Assembly (NCBI GenBank): GCA_033808535.1
Contig: JAPXNL010000001.1
Coordinates: forward strand, 1 to 64,000
Source: DTU078 sp033808535
Lineage (GTDB): Bacteria; Bacillota; Clostridia; Oscillospirales; CAG-272
Direction of reading: 5' to 3'
DNA length: 64,000 bases
Part shown: positions 26,363 to 34,780 of the stretch, in pieces
Position numbering within the stretch: the first letter of the stretch is position 1
Layout: the number at the start of each line of letters is the position of its first letter
Made by a program: the position numbers and the translations under genes
The notes under the pieces: model-generated
Seen by the model: the letters and a program-made list of their open reading frames with translations, nothing else
What the model was told of the DNA's origin: nothing
Database searches by the model: none

Positions 26363-28408
26363 TTAAATGTCGAGCTCTTTTACATACCGCGCGTTTTCCT
26401 CTATGAATGCACGGCGCGGCTCTACACGGTCTCCCATCAGAACGGAGAAAATCTCGTCGCAAGCCATTGCATCCTCGATAGTCACGCGGCGCAATGTCCT
26501 GCGCGCGGGATCCATTGTCGTCTCGCTGAGCTGCTTGGGGTTCATCTCGCCAAGACCTTTGTAGCGCTTGACAATCACGCTGCTCGGATTATCCCCGCCA
26601 AGCTCTTCGATATATTTGTCGCGTTCGGCTTCGGTAAACGCATACATCGATTTCTTGCCCTTTATCACTTCGTAAAGCGGAGGCTGAGCAAGATAAACAT
26701 GCCCTTTTTCAATAAGCTGCCTCATGTGGCGGAAGAAGAAGGTGAGCAGCAGTATGCGTATGTGCGAGCCGTCGACATCGGCGTCGGCCATTATTATTAT
26801 CTTTCCGTAGCGCAGCTTTGTAATGTCAAAATCCTCGCCTATGCCGCAGCCGAGCGCCTTGATTATCGGAACGAGATGGGTGTTTGTATATATCTTGTCA
26901 AGCCGGCTTTTCTCGACGTTTAGCACCTTGCCGCGCAGCGGCAGTATCGCCTGGAACCGGCTGAACCGCCCGTCCTTTGCCGAACCGCCTGCGGAGTTAC
27001 CCTCCACTAAAAACAGCTCGGTGACGTCGACACGCTTTTCCTGACAGTCCCAAAGCCTGCCGGGCAGCGAAGCTCCGTCAAGCGGACCCTTGCGGCTCAG
27101 CTCGCGCGCCTTTCGCGCCGCCTCGCGGGCGCGGCAGGCTGCCATAGCTTTATCAAGTATCGCACGCGCAACCCCGGGATGCTCCTCAAAATACTCCGCG
27201 AGCTTTTCCGATACAAGCGAATCCACAAATGCGCGCATTTCGCTGTTCCCGAGCTTGGATTTTGTCTGGCCCTCAAACTGCGCGTCGCGCAGCTTGACGC
27301 TGACGACCGCGCAAAGACCCTCGCGCACATCTTCGCCCGACAGCTTTTTTTCGTCGTCTTTGAGGTATCCGAGCTTGCGCGCATATTCGTTTGCAACCTT
27401 TGTCAGCGCCGTTTTGAATCCCGTTTCGTGCGTACCGCCCTCGCGGGTGTTGATGTTGTTGGCAAACGTAAACAGCGTTTCGTTGTAGGTGTCGTTGTAC
27501 TGCATAGCAACTTCCGCTACATACGAATCGCGAGCCGCCTTCATATAAATGACGTCGGGATGGATTACTTCGCAGTGTTTGATTGCGTTAAGGTGCTCGA
27601 CAAAGCTTATTATGCCGCCCTCGTAGCAGAGCGTATTTTCGATTATGCCGCTGTCACCCGAATTTTTTATCGCTTCAAGGATCTGTTCTGCGCTTTCAAG
27701 TTTTTCTTCGGCAGTTCCGGATTCATCTTCTTCGCCGTCGTCGATTTTCCCGGCGGCTGCGGAAGAGTCCTCAAGTTTGCGCTCGTCGCGTAGCGTGATT
27801 TTTACTCCGGCATTGAGAAACGCCTGCTCGCGCATGCGGTTGAGCAGCGTCGCATAGTCAAAAACCGTTTCCTCAAATATCTGCGCATCGGGTTTGAATC
27901 GCACCGTCAGACCGTGGCGGTCGGTTTCGCCCTGCTTTTTGTACGGCACGACGACTTTTCCGCGCTCGAACCGCTGCATGTAGCATTGACCTTCGTAGCA
28001 GTCCTCGTATTCGAGCCATTCGGATAGCGCGTTTACCACCGACGCGCCTACGCCGTGCAGGCCTCCCGATATATTATATCCGTTTCCGCCGAATTTACCG
28101 CCGGCGTGGAGTACAGTGAACACGACTTCCGGCGTGGGTGTGCCCATCTTATGGTGTATCCCCGTGGGTATACCGCGGCCGTTGTCGCTCACCGACACGC
28201 TTCCGTCGGAATGGAGCGTTATTTTAATTTCTGAGCACGCCCCGGCCAGCGCTTCGTCAATTGAGTTGTCAACTATCTCATAAACAAGATGATGCAGGCC
28301 GCTCGCAGACGTCGAGCCTATATACATGCCCGGACGTTTGCGGACTGCCTCCAGTCCCTCAAGTACCTGAATCTGGTTTTCGTCGTAAGCCTGGTGAATT
28401 TCTGCCAT
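26363..28408 (-). CDS. gyrB: DNA gyrase subunit B, with acidic insertion
   Basis: GyrB is the ATPase subunit of gyrase. GHKL motifs: EIVDNSIDEAL (catalytic Glu), DNGRGIPTGIH, SGGLHGVGAS. TOPRIM motifs: LFLVEGNSAGGSAKDGR and DADVDGSHIR. C-terminal KRYKGLGEMNPKQL is present; total 681 residues. Between the strand ending ITLRDER (about residue 210) and CYEGGI (about 261) lies an insertion of roughly 48 mostly acidic residues that I do not expect in typical GyrB. The ATG follows AGGAAGG at about 13 nt. It lies 50 nt after remB; gyrA does not follow, rlmH does. Confidence 0.97.
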   Translation of the reverse strand: MAEIHQAYDENQIQVLEGLEAVRKRPGMYIGSTSASGLHHLVYEIVDNSIDEALAGACSEIKITLHSDGSVSVSDNGRGIPTGIHHKMGTPTPEVVFTVLHAGGKFGGNGYNISGGLHGVGASVVNALSEWLEYEDCYEGQCYMQRFERGKVVVPYKKQGETDRHGLTVRFKPDAQIFEETVFDYATLLNRMREQAFLNAGVKITLRDERKLEDSSAAAGKIDDGEEDESGTAEEKLESAEQILEAIKNSGDSGIIENTLCYEGGIISFVEHLNAIKHCEVIHPDVIYMKAARDSYVAEVAMQYNDTYNETLFTFANNINTREGGTHETGFKTALTKVANEYARKLGYLKDDEKKLSGEDVREGLCAVVSVKLRDAQFEGQTKSKLGNSEMRAFVDSLVSEKLAEYFEEHPGVARAILDKAMAACRAREAARKARELSRKGPLDGASLPGRLWDCQEKRVDVTELFLVEGNSAGGSAKDGRFSRFQAILPLRGKVLNVEKSRLDKIYTNTHLVPIIKALGCGIGEDFDITKLRYGKIIIMADADVDGSHIRILLLTFFFRHMRQLIEKGHVYLAQPPLYEVIKGKKSMYAFTEAERDKYIEELGGDNPSSVIVKRYKGLGEMNPKQLSETTMDPARRTLRRVTIEDAMACDEIFSVLMGDRVEPRRAFIEENARYVKELDI

Positions 28409-28458
28409 AAATTTATAGTTGCCTTCCTGTTCGTAACATAACGGCGATTTTTGTTTTA

Positions 28459-28707
28459 TCAGCTGTCAGTTCTGCGGCTTCTGCCGAGCAGAGCCGATGT
28501 CGAGAGCTGAGAAAGCCAGACCTCGCCGCCTTTTGTCAGCACAAATGATTTCGGCAGCTCGTCGCTGGCCGAAAACAGTTTATTTTCATGCTGTTTCTGT
28601 TTTAAAAACTCTTTTGTCATTACTGAAACTGTCGCAGTGTCGGAATCAAAGATCCCGACCACATCGCGCTGCCTTATGTTTTTATTGTTGCCTATATGAA
28701 GATACAT
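28459..28707 (-). CDS. remB: Extracellular matrix regulator RemB-like (DUF370)
   Basis: An 82-residue DUF370 protein like Bacillus YaaB/RemB. The start MYLHIGNN, the RQRDVVGIFD strand, TKEFL and KSFVLT with downstream WLSQLST fit the family. RemA/RemB proteins are DNA-binding activators of matrix genes in Bacillus; the role here is inferred. The ATG follows GGAGA at 6 nt. Its place between recF and gyrB is exactly that of yaaB in Bacillus, which strengthens the call. Confidence 0.85.
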   Translation of the reverse strand: MYLHIGNNKNIRQRDVVGIFDSDTATVSVMTKEFLKQKQHENKLFSASDELPKSFVLTKGGEVWLSQLSTSALLGRSRRTDS

Positions 28708-28728
28708 AAATCATCTCCGCTGCATTGT

Positions 28729-29811
28729 TTATATCTCGCGTATTTCCCCGCCGGATACCGAAAAAATCTTCGCCCCCTCAGCCGGAACGCGGTCGCAGGA
28801 CGTAATGACTACCTGCCTGTCACAAAGACCGCGCGCGAGATATGATTTTCGTGCGTCGTCAAGCTCGCTGAATATATCGTCGAGCAGAAACACCGGGTAT
28901 TCGCCTGTCACCTCTTTGGAAAGCAGCCCCTCTGCCAGTTTCATTGCAAGCGCGATGCTGCGCTGCTGACCCTGCGACGAAAATGCGCGCGCCACACGGC
29001 CGACAAGCGTGATTTCAATATCATCGCGCTGCGCCCCGTAAAGCGTTGTGCCCATGCGTATCTCACGCTCCACGTTTGACGACAGCAGCTGCAGGTATTC
29101 CTCCTCGCTGCGCACTCTGTCGTATCTCAGCTCAGCCTTTTCTCGGCCACCGGTCATATCGGATAATAGTGCGCGAACCACGCTGTCAAGCCGCTGTACA
29201 TATTCGCATCTTTTCGCCGCGACTTTCGCAGATGTTGCCGCAAGCTGCTCCGACCATATGCCCAACGTATCAATGTTAACCTTTTCGTCGCAGCCTTTGA
29301 GCGATGCTGCACGCAGCAGCGCGTTGCGCTGCGCGAGAATGTCGTTGTGTCGCTGGAGCAGCGACACATACGCCGGATAAAGCTGCGAGAGTGCCGCGTC
29401 CACAAACTGCCTTCGCACCGACGGTCCGTCGGAGACAAGCCGCAGATCCTGCGGGCAGAACAGCACCGCACGGAACGCTCCGATAAACTCCGAGAGCTTT
29501 GTTATATCCACTCCGTTCAGCCTGCAAAGCCGCTTTTTTCTGGATAAATCAATCCGGCATGTCGCCTCGCTTGAGCGTCTGGCGTCTGTAAATTTGATCG
29601 CCAGCGAAGCACAGCTGCAGCCGAAACGGACCAGTTCCGAGTCGTGCCGAGTGCGAAACGAGCGTCCCTGCGCGAAATAATGCATACCCTCGAGCGCAGA
29701 GGTTTTTCCTGCGCCGTTTTCGCCGATGAAAATGTTTGCGCCATCTGAGAGCGTCACAGTTGCGGAAGCGATATTGCGAAAGTCCCTGTACTCGACGGTG
29801 TCGATGCGCAT
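28729..29811 (-). CDS. recF: DNA replication and repair protein RecF
   Basis: RecF loads RecA at gapped DNA with RecO/RecR. The 360-residue product is an SMC-like ABC ATPase: Walker A GENGAGKTS near residue 32, CPQDLRLVSDGPSVRRQFVD, signature SSQGQQRSIALAMKLAE near 297, Walker B PVFLLDDIFSELD. The ATG lies 2 nt after the dnaN stop, so translation is coupled. The usual yaaA (S4-like) gene between dnaN and recF is absent. Confidence 0.96.
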   Translation of the reverse strand: MRIDTVEYRDFRNIASATVTLSDGANIFIGENGAGKTSALEGMHYFAQGRSFRTRHDSELVRFGCSCASLAIKFTDARRSSEATCRIDLSRKKRLCRLNGVDITKLSEFIGAFRAVLFCPQDLRLVSDGPSVRRQFVDAALSQLYPAYVSLLQRHNDILAQRNALLRAASLKGCDEKVNIDTLGIWSEQLAATSAKVAAKRCEYVQRLDSVVRALLSDMTGGREKAELRYDRVRSEEEYLQLLSSNVEREIRMGTTLYGAQRDDIEITLVGRVARAFSSQGQQRSIALAMKLAEGLLSKEVTGEYPVFLLDDIFSELDDARKSYLARGLCDRQVVITSCDRVPAEGAKIFSVSGGEIREI

Positions 29812-29813
29812 TG

Positions 29814-30950
29814 TTATTTCATCCGGGTCGGCAGTATGAGATAAAGGTATCTGTTGTCGCTATCAACCAAAAGCGGCTCGATAACCATGCTCATAAGCGG
29901 CGAGTTGAGTGAAACCGAAAGCTCGCCCGGATCGCAGGCGCGTATCACCTCGATAAGATAACGGCAGTTGAAGCCGATCTCTATATCGTCGCCGTCTTTT
30001 TCGATCCCGATCTCGTCGTAAAATCTGCCGGTCGACGAAGATGTAGTTAAAATCAGCTTGTCTTCAGTGAAGTTGCAGCGAAGCGGCGTTTTGGTCTCGC
30101 CCTTCTGAATGTTCTCTGTTATCAGCAGAGCGCGCTCAAGACTCTGAAGCAGCCTTTCGCTGTTGAGTTTAACGTTAATTGCAAAGCTTGTCGGTATAAA
30201 GCGCGTATAGTCGATGAATTCCTTATCCAGGACGCGCGTGAAGAACACCGTGTTGTCACAGGTGAAAATTATATGCTTGCGCCCAAGCTTGATTGAAACG
30301 ATTCCTTCTGAGTTGCCTAGCAGGCGGGTCAGCTCGGGAAGCGTTTTTGCCGGGATTGTAAACGAAGTGTTTATTGCCTCTCCGCTATTTTCGAGCTCGC
30401 ATACGCGCTCAACAAGCGCGATGCGGTTGCGGTCGCTTGATACCATCCTGATGCGGTTGCCTTCAATCTCGACGTATAGGCCGTTGAGCTCTGCTCTCGG
30501 GTCATTGTCGGGCACGGCGAAGTCCGATTTTTTTATCAACTGCGTCAGATCCGCGCGCTTGATGCCAAAGCCCTGATCGCCGTCGAGCTCGGGCAGGTTT
30601 GGAAAATCCTCGCCGTCGAGCGCCTGAAGCTGAAACTCCGATTTGCCGCTGTATATGCGCGTTATGTTGCGGGCGCCAACCTCTATGGCAATTTTGCCCG
30701 CCGGCATGGTTTTTATTATCTGGCTCAGCTTGACGGCGTTTATTATATAGCAGCCGGGCTCCTCAACATCAGCGGAGACGGTGACCCGCATGCCTTTTTC
30801 CATGTCAAAGCCGGAAAGCACGCAGAATCCGTTTTCCTCCGCTTTGATCTGTATGCCCTCGAGCGCCACTATCGTATTGTTTTTAAGCGTTACTCCGGTC
30901 AGCGGAGTTACGGCCGAATCAAGTTCGTCGTGATCAAAAATTACTTTCAT
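29814..30950 (-). CDS. dnaN: DNA polymerase III beta sliding clamp
   Basis: The beta clamp tethers the replicative polymerase. I place the start at ATG 30950 (KVIFDHDELDSAV, fitting the family start); a GTG at 30962 adds four residues without a better ribosome site. The 378 residues contain three clamp folds; ALNGLY-like AELNGLYVEI and the terminal LPTRM, part of the hydrophobic binding pocket, are present. Next upstream is the 396-nt origin region, then dnaA; next downstream is recF. Confidence 0.96.
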   Translation of the reverse strand: MKVIFDHDELDSAVTPLTGVTLKNNTIVALEGIQIKAEENGFCVLSGFDMEKGMRVTVSADVEEPGCYIINAVKLSQIIKTMPAGKIAIEVGARNITRIYSGKSEFQLQALDGEDFPNLPELDGDQGFGIKRADLTQLIKKSDFAVPDNDPRAELNGLYVEIEGNRIRMVSSDRNRIALVERVCELENSGEAINTSFTIPAKTLPELTRLLGNSEGIVSIKLGRKHIIFTCDNTVFFTRVLDKEFIDYTRFIPTSFAINVKLNSERLLQSLERALLITENIQKGETKTPLRCNFTEDKLILTTSSSTGRFYDEIGIEKDGDDIEIGFNCRYLIEVIRACDPGELSVSLNSPLMSMVIEPLLVDSDNRYLYLILPTRMK

Positions 30951-31125
30951 GTTAATTGCCACGCATCCGCGCCGGCACGCGAGTTATATCACGCTGCAGT
31001 CGCGGAGACCTTTCTGTTGTTTTTAAAGTAATTGGGGCTTGCCTGGATATGTTTTATTCTGCGTTTCGCAGCATGTCGTTAAACGATATCATTGATATAA
31101 TATAAAATAATTATAATATACGGAT

Positions 31126-31143
31126 TAGCAGGAGCAGCAGTAG
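31126..31143 (+). other. Candidate DnaA-trio array
   Basis: Six consecutive triplets TAG-CAG-GAG-CAG-CAG-TAG, all with A-G at positions 2-3. They are bounded by GGGG and a DnaA-like box on one side and the AT-rich stretch on the other, the arrangement described for the basal unwinding system of bacterial origins. Confidence 0.6.
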
Positions 31144-31290
31144 GGGGTGTGGAAACTGTTGATATTGCGGTTTTCCGTCCTTACACGCCGTTTTTTCGGG
31201 TACCTTTCGGCGCGGATGGCTGTTGAAATCATGTAGGCGCGCTGTGTATCTGGACGCTGCTTCAAACTGCCAGTCTGCTGCATGAGAAGG

Positions 31291-31299
31291 TTATGCACA
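31291..31299 (+). promoter_or_regulatory. DnaA box (perfect consensus)
   Basis: TTATGCACA matches the TTATNCACA consensus exactly and lies in the dnaA-dnaN gap, 48 nt from the dnaA stop. Confidence 0.85.
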
Positions 31300-31346
31300 G
31301 ATTGTCAACTCCACACCCAACATGTAATTGTGGAAAACCGCGGCAG

Positions 31347-32777
31347 CTATTCCTTTATCTCTTTTGAGAGGTCATCAAGCTCTATTTCGAGCAAAGGGTT
31401 GCGTTTCAGCTGCTTTTCGACCGTATCGAGCGAAGAAAGAATCGTAGTGTGGTCGCGTTTTCCGAAAATCTGTCCTATTGCGGGAAGTGACATGCCGGTT
31501 AGGTTCCGGACAAGGTATATGGCTATATGCCGCGTATTTGCAATGTCGCGGGCGCGCGAGCGGCCCTTTAAATCCTCGACTGTTACGCCATAGTGCCTGC
31601 TGACGCACTCAAGTATGCGGTCGACGGTCACAGAGACCGGCTCCGACCCGCTCATCATATCCGAAATGCTTGTTATCGCGAGGTCTACTGTGATTTCGCG
31701 TCCGGTCAGAAAGCTCTGTGCTATAATGCGCTTTATTGCGCCTTCGAGCTGGCGGACATTGTTTTTCAGGTTGTCTGCTATATACTGCACCACGTCCGGC
31801 GGCAGCTCAACGCCCAGGCACTCGGCTTTGTATTTAAGTATCGCGGCGCGAAGCTCGCTGTCAGGCGGCTGTATGTCCGCTATCAGCCCCCACTCAAACC
31901 GCGTGCGCAGCCGCTCCTCAAGCTGCTTTATGTCGCGGGGCGGTTTGTCGGAGGTCAGCACTATCTGCTTGCGTTCCTCGTACAGCGCGTTGAAGGTGTG
32001 GAAAAACTCTTCCTGCGTCGAGTTTTTGCCGCCGATGAACTGTATGTCGTCGATCAGCAGCATATCGACTGTGCGGTAGCGGTCGCGGAATTTCTGGGTT
32101 GTTTCGCGCTTTATAGCCTCTATAATCTGGTTTGTAAAGTCCTCTCCCCGCACATAGAGCACACTCATGTCGGGGTGTTTGATTCCGGTTTCATACAGTA
32201 TCGCGGACAAAAGATGCGTTTTGCCTATGCCGCTGGGCCCGTAGATAAAAAGCGGGTTATAATCGCGCGCGGGGTTGTTCGTCACCGCTATGCAGGCAGC
32301 GTGTGCGAATTTATTGGAGCTGCCGACAATGAAGTTTTCGAATGTATTGAACTGCTCGCTTTTGATTAGCCGGCTGCGCGCTATACGGTCGGGGGTCTGC
32401 ATAAAGCCGGGAGAGATCGGATCCGAAAAATCGCGTCGCATCGACTGCTTCGGCACGGTGAAAGACGACGCTTTTACCGGCGAGGGGGGCACATCGGACA
32501 CTTCGCGCTGTTTTGCCTGATTTTCGCGGGATGACACCGTAACGCTCAAGGTATCGCAGCCGGTCAGCTCGCGCAGTATGCCGGTGAGCTGCGGCAGGTA
32601 TCTGTCCGCGACGATACCGCGCTTGAATTCGGTCGGAACGCAGACGGACGCTTCATTTTCGCCCGTAAACTCCAGCGACGATTCGCCGAACCAAACGTTA
32701 AAAACCATGTCAGAAAGCCCGAGCATTTCTTTCAGGCAGCCCTTGGCAGTCTGCCAGATATTATCGTCGTATTTCAT
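31347..32777 (-). CDS. dnaA: Chromosomal replication initiator DnaA
   Basis: DnaA opens oriC and loads helicase. N-terminal domain I (NIWQTAKGCLKEML), a linker, AAA+ domain with Walker A GPSGIGKTHL and Walker B LLIDDIQF, sensor GLIADIQPPD, and DNA-binding domain IV with GKRDHTTILSSLDTV. I choose ATG 32777 (476 residues); the open frame to 32816 would start within a few bases of the predicted transcription start and has no ribosome site, whereas 32777 has GGAAGG about 14 nt upstream. It is the first gene of the dnaA-dnaN-recF-remB-gyrB run. The usual divergent rpmH-rnpA pair is not next to it. Confidence 0.97.
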   Translation of the reverse strand: MKYDDNIWQTAKGCLKEMLGLSDMVFNVWFGESSLEFTGENEASVCVPTEFKRGIVADRYLPQLTGILRELTGCDTLSVTVSSRENQAKQREVSDVPPSPVKASSFTVPKQSMRRDFSDPISPGFMQTPDRIARSRLIKSEQFNTFENFIVGSSNKFAHAACIAVTNNPARDYNPLFIYGPSGIGKTHLLSAILYETGIKHPDMSVLYVRGEDFTNQIIEAIKRETTQKFRDRYRTVDMLLIDDIQFIGGKNSTQEEFFHTFNALYEERKQIVLTSDKPPRDIKQLEERLRTRFEWGLIADIQPPDSELRAAILKYKAECLGVELPPDVVQYIADNLKNNVRQLEGAIKRIIAQSFLTGREITVDLAITSISDMMSGSEPVSVTVDRILECVSRHYGVTVEDLKGRSRARDIANTRHIAIYLVRNLTGMSLPAIGQIFGKRDHTTILSSLDTVEKQLKRNPLLEIELDDLSKEIKE

Positions 32778-32824
32778 CCGTCCCGGTGTTTCCTTCCAAT
32801 GATTTATTATAAACATTCAAATTT

Positions 32825-32853
32825 ATTATAACACAACGGAACTGCCATTTCAA
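32825..32853 (-). promoter_or_regulatory. dnaA promoter
   Basis: Minus strand: TTGAAA (32853-32848), 17-nt spacer, TATAAT (32830-32825), about 48 nt upstream of ATG 32777. No perfect DnaA box overlaps it. Confidence 0.8.
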
Positions 32854-32894
32854 GTAATAAATTGATAATAAACACAAAGTATGGTGTGTCCTGC

Positions 32895-32923
32895 TTGTAA
32901 AATCTGTAAGACTGTGATATAAT
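32895..32923 (+). promoter_or_regulatory. Promoter of the small lipoprotein gene
   Basis: TTGTAA (32895-32900), 17-nt spacer, extended -10 TGA-TATAAT (TATAAT at 32918-32923). It diverges from the dnaA promoter about 40 bp away. Confidence 0.75.
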
Positions 32924-32977
32924 AAAAAACAAGTTTTTTTATATATAAAAAGCAATTTAATTTGAGGTGGAATTGGC

Positions 32978-33427
32978 GTGAAAATCTGTCTCAGGCGCGT
33001 CGCCGGCGTTGCTTTTTTATTATGTATTGCCGTCCTGTCTTCATGTGAAGCCGGAGATACCGTGGACGGGGTTACGACGGAGAAAATAGAGTTTTACACA
33101 GGCGACGAGAGTATCTCTGATCTTTCGGCCGCGGAGGAGGTACTGTACAGCCGGGTAAAGGGTTATTTCGACATTTATTATGCCGGAGCAAATTATTCCA
33201 TAACTTTCGACCCTGATGAGCGCGGCGAATACGGCGGCGACGAATGCTATATCTTCAAGAGCTTTACGGAAGCTGGGCTTGAGGGGTTTTTGATTGCCGC
33301 CTCTGTCGACGGAAAGAGCATATACGGCAGCGATCCGGAGCGCGGGCTCATCGCCCTGATCTGGTGCGAAGGCTGGACCGAGCCCGACTTCAGTTATTTT
33401 GCGGCGCAGGATACATCAAATCTTTGA
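32978..33427 (+). CDS. Small lipoprotein of unknown function
   Basis: A 149-residue predicted lipoprotein: basic start KICLRR, hydrophobic segment, lipobox LSSC at about residue 23. The mature part is acidic and rich in Gly, Tyr and Asp. Start is GTG 32978 behind GAGGTGG. I do not recognise the family. It is the first gene to the right of dnaA, in the place usually taken by ribosomal protein L34 and RNase P protein genes. It has its own promoter; pfkA has a separate one. Confidence 0.75.
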   Translation: MKICLRRVAGVAFLLCIAVLSSCEAGDTVDGVTTEKIEFYTGDESISDLSAAEEVLYSRVKGYFDIYYAGANYSITFDPDERGEYGGDECYIFKSFTEAGLEGFLIAASVDGKSIYGSDPERGLIALIWCEGWTEPDFSYFAAQDTSNL

Positions 33428-33480
33428 GTATGTTTTCAGTTTTAATTCGGTAAAATATTTATTAACATGACAGTGCAATA

Positions 33481-33509
33481 TTGATTTTCGGGCAAGAAAG
33501 TATTATCAT
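33481..33509 (+). promoter_or_regulatory. pfkA promoter
   Basis: TTGATT (33481-33486), 17-nt spacer, TATCAT (33504-33509), 70 nt before the ATG. A small hairpin (CCGCTATAGCGG, about 33542-33553) lies in the leader. Confidence 0.65.
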
Positions 33510-33579
33510 ATATCCGAATATCTTCAAATAAACGCAATTTTCCGCTATAGCGGGAACGAAATGAAAAGGATGAAAAACA

Positions 33580-34716
33580 ATGACTGAAACTGCGGCAAAA
33601 ATCAAAAAAATCGGTATTCTGACCTCCGGCGGAGATGCTCCCGGCATGAACGCCGCTGTGCGCGCCGTGACGCGCTATGCGCTCAGGCGCGGCATAGAGG
33701 TAATGGGTATCTATGAAGGCTACAAAGGCCTTATTAACGGAAAAAATTATATAAAGAAATTCGACGCCCGAGACGTTTCAAATATAATCGACGAGGGCGG
33801 CACGATTATATATTCCGCCCGTTGCCCTGAATTCAAGGAAAAAAAGGGTATTGAAATGGCTGCGCAGAACTGCCGTGAACTCGGCATTGAAGGCCTTGTC
33901 ACAATCGGCGGCGACGGAACCTTCCGCGGCGCATATGACCTTTCGACCATGTTCGGCATACCCTGTATCGGCATCCCCGGCACGATCGACAACGACATAA
34001 CCGCTACCGACTATTCGATCGGCTACGATACTGCGCTCAACACCACAATGCAGATGATCGACCGCCTGCGCGACACCTGCGAATCGCACGCGCGCTGCAA
34101 CGTCGTCGAGGTTATGGGCAACAACGCCGGCTATATAGCGCTTTATTCCGCCGTTGCGGTAGGCGCAACCGCCGTTGCGGTCAAAGAGCGCCCGTTTGAC
34201 GAAGACGCCGCAATCAAAAAGATTATCCAGTGCCGCGAGGCAGGCAAGCGCAACTTTATCGTTGTGATAAGCGAAGGCGCAAACATAAACGCCGAACAGT
34301 TTGCCAAAAAGATTCAGACTGTAACCGGCAGCGAAAACAAGGAGATCGAAACCAAATTTGCGCGCTTTGCGCATGTGGTCAGAGGCGGCGCGCCTTCCAT
34401 GCGCGACCGTGTCATCGCCGCCAAAATGGGCGTCGGAGCCGTCGACCTGCTGCTCGAGGGCAAAACTAACATGTTCATGTGCGAGCGCTACGGCATGATT
34501 TTGGGCACCGACATTATGCAGGCAATCTATGCCGACCGCAAATACAAGGCTACGTTTGACCCGAAGATCGCACAGTCATTTGACCCGTCCGAGGGCGACA
34601 AATTCAGCCCGGAGGTCCGTGCAGAGATGGAAAGCCTTGTTGAAGAGCGTATAGCCGAAATCGACACCATGCTCGAGCTGTCGGAGAATATTTCAAATTA
34701 CAGGAATATTGACTGA
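33580..34716 (+). CDS. pfkA: 6-phosphofructokinase, ATP-type
   Basis: PFK phosphorylates fructose-6-phosphate in glycolysis. The 378 residues are longer than Bacillus PfkA (about 320), with a C-terminal extension. Seen: ILTSGGDAPGMNAAVR, GGDGTFRGA (Gly at the position that is Asp in PPi-dependent enzymes), IPGTIDNDI (Gly where PPi enzymes have Lys; catalytic Asp), VVEVMGNNAG, RGGAPSMRDR. These two glycines argue for ATP rather than PPi as donor. The ATG follows AAAAGGA. The first glycolytic step and PPDK are thus both encoded near the origin. Confidence 0.94.
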   Translation: MTETAAKIKKIGILTSGGDAPGMNAAVRAVTRYALRRGIEVMGIYEGYKGLINGKNYIKKFDARDVSNIIDEGGTIIYSARCPEFKEKKGIEMAAQNCRELGIEGLVTIGGDGTFRGAYDLSTMFGIPCIGIPGTIDNDITATDYSIGYDTALNTTMQMIDRLRDTCESHARCNVVEVMGNNAGYIALYSAVAVGATAVAVKERPFDEDAAIKKIIQCREAGKRNFIVVISEGANINAEQFAKKIQTVTGSENKEIETKFARFAHVVRGGAPSMRDRVIAAKMGVGAVDLLLEGKTNMFMCERYGMILGTDIMQAIYADRKYKATFDPKIAQSFDPSEGDKFSPEVRAEMESLVEERIAEIDTMLELSENISNYRNID

Positions 34717-34780
34717 CAGCCGAAACAAGTACAACCGTAAGTTAAAGTGGCTATTTTGACGGAGGGAGGGATATCCGTAA

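Larger units (their letters stand above)
31086..31337. other. oriC: Candidate chromosomal origin (oriC) between dnaA and dnaN
   Basis: The non-coding gap between dnaA and dnaN holds an AT-rich stretch (31086-31120, 35 nt with two G/C), then six in-phase NAG triplets (31126-31143), GGGG, and a DnaA-like box read on the minus strand (31148-31156). Further right are a perfect TTATGCACA box (31291-31299) and TTTTCCACA on the minus strand (31329-31337), close to the dnaA stop. Gene directions diverge around this locus. Confidence 0.8.

Noticed and set aside
31000..33000. tRNA or rRNA genes near the origin
   Set aside because: I looked for tRNA arms and rRNA-like conserved stretches here and in all intergenic gaps and found none.
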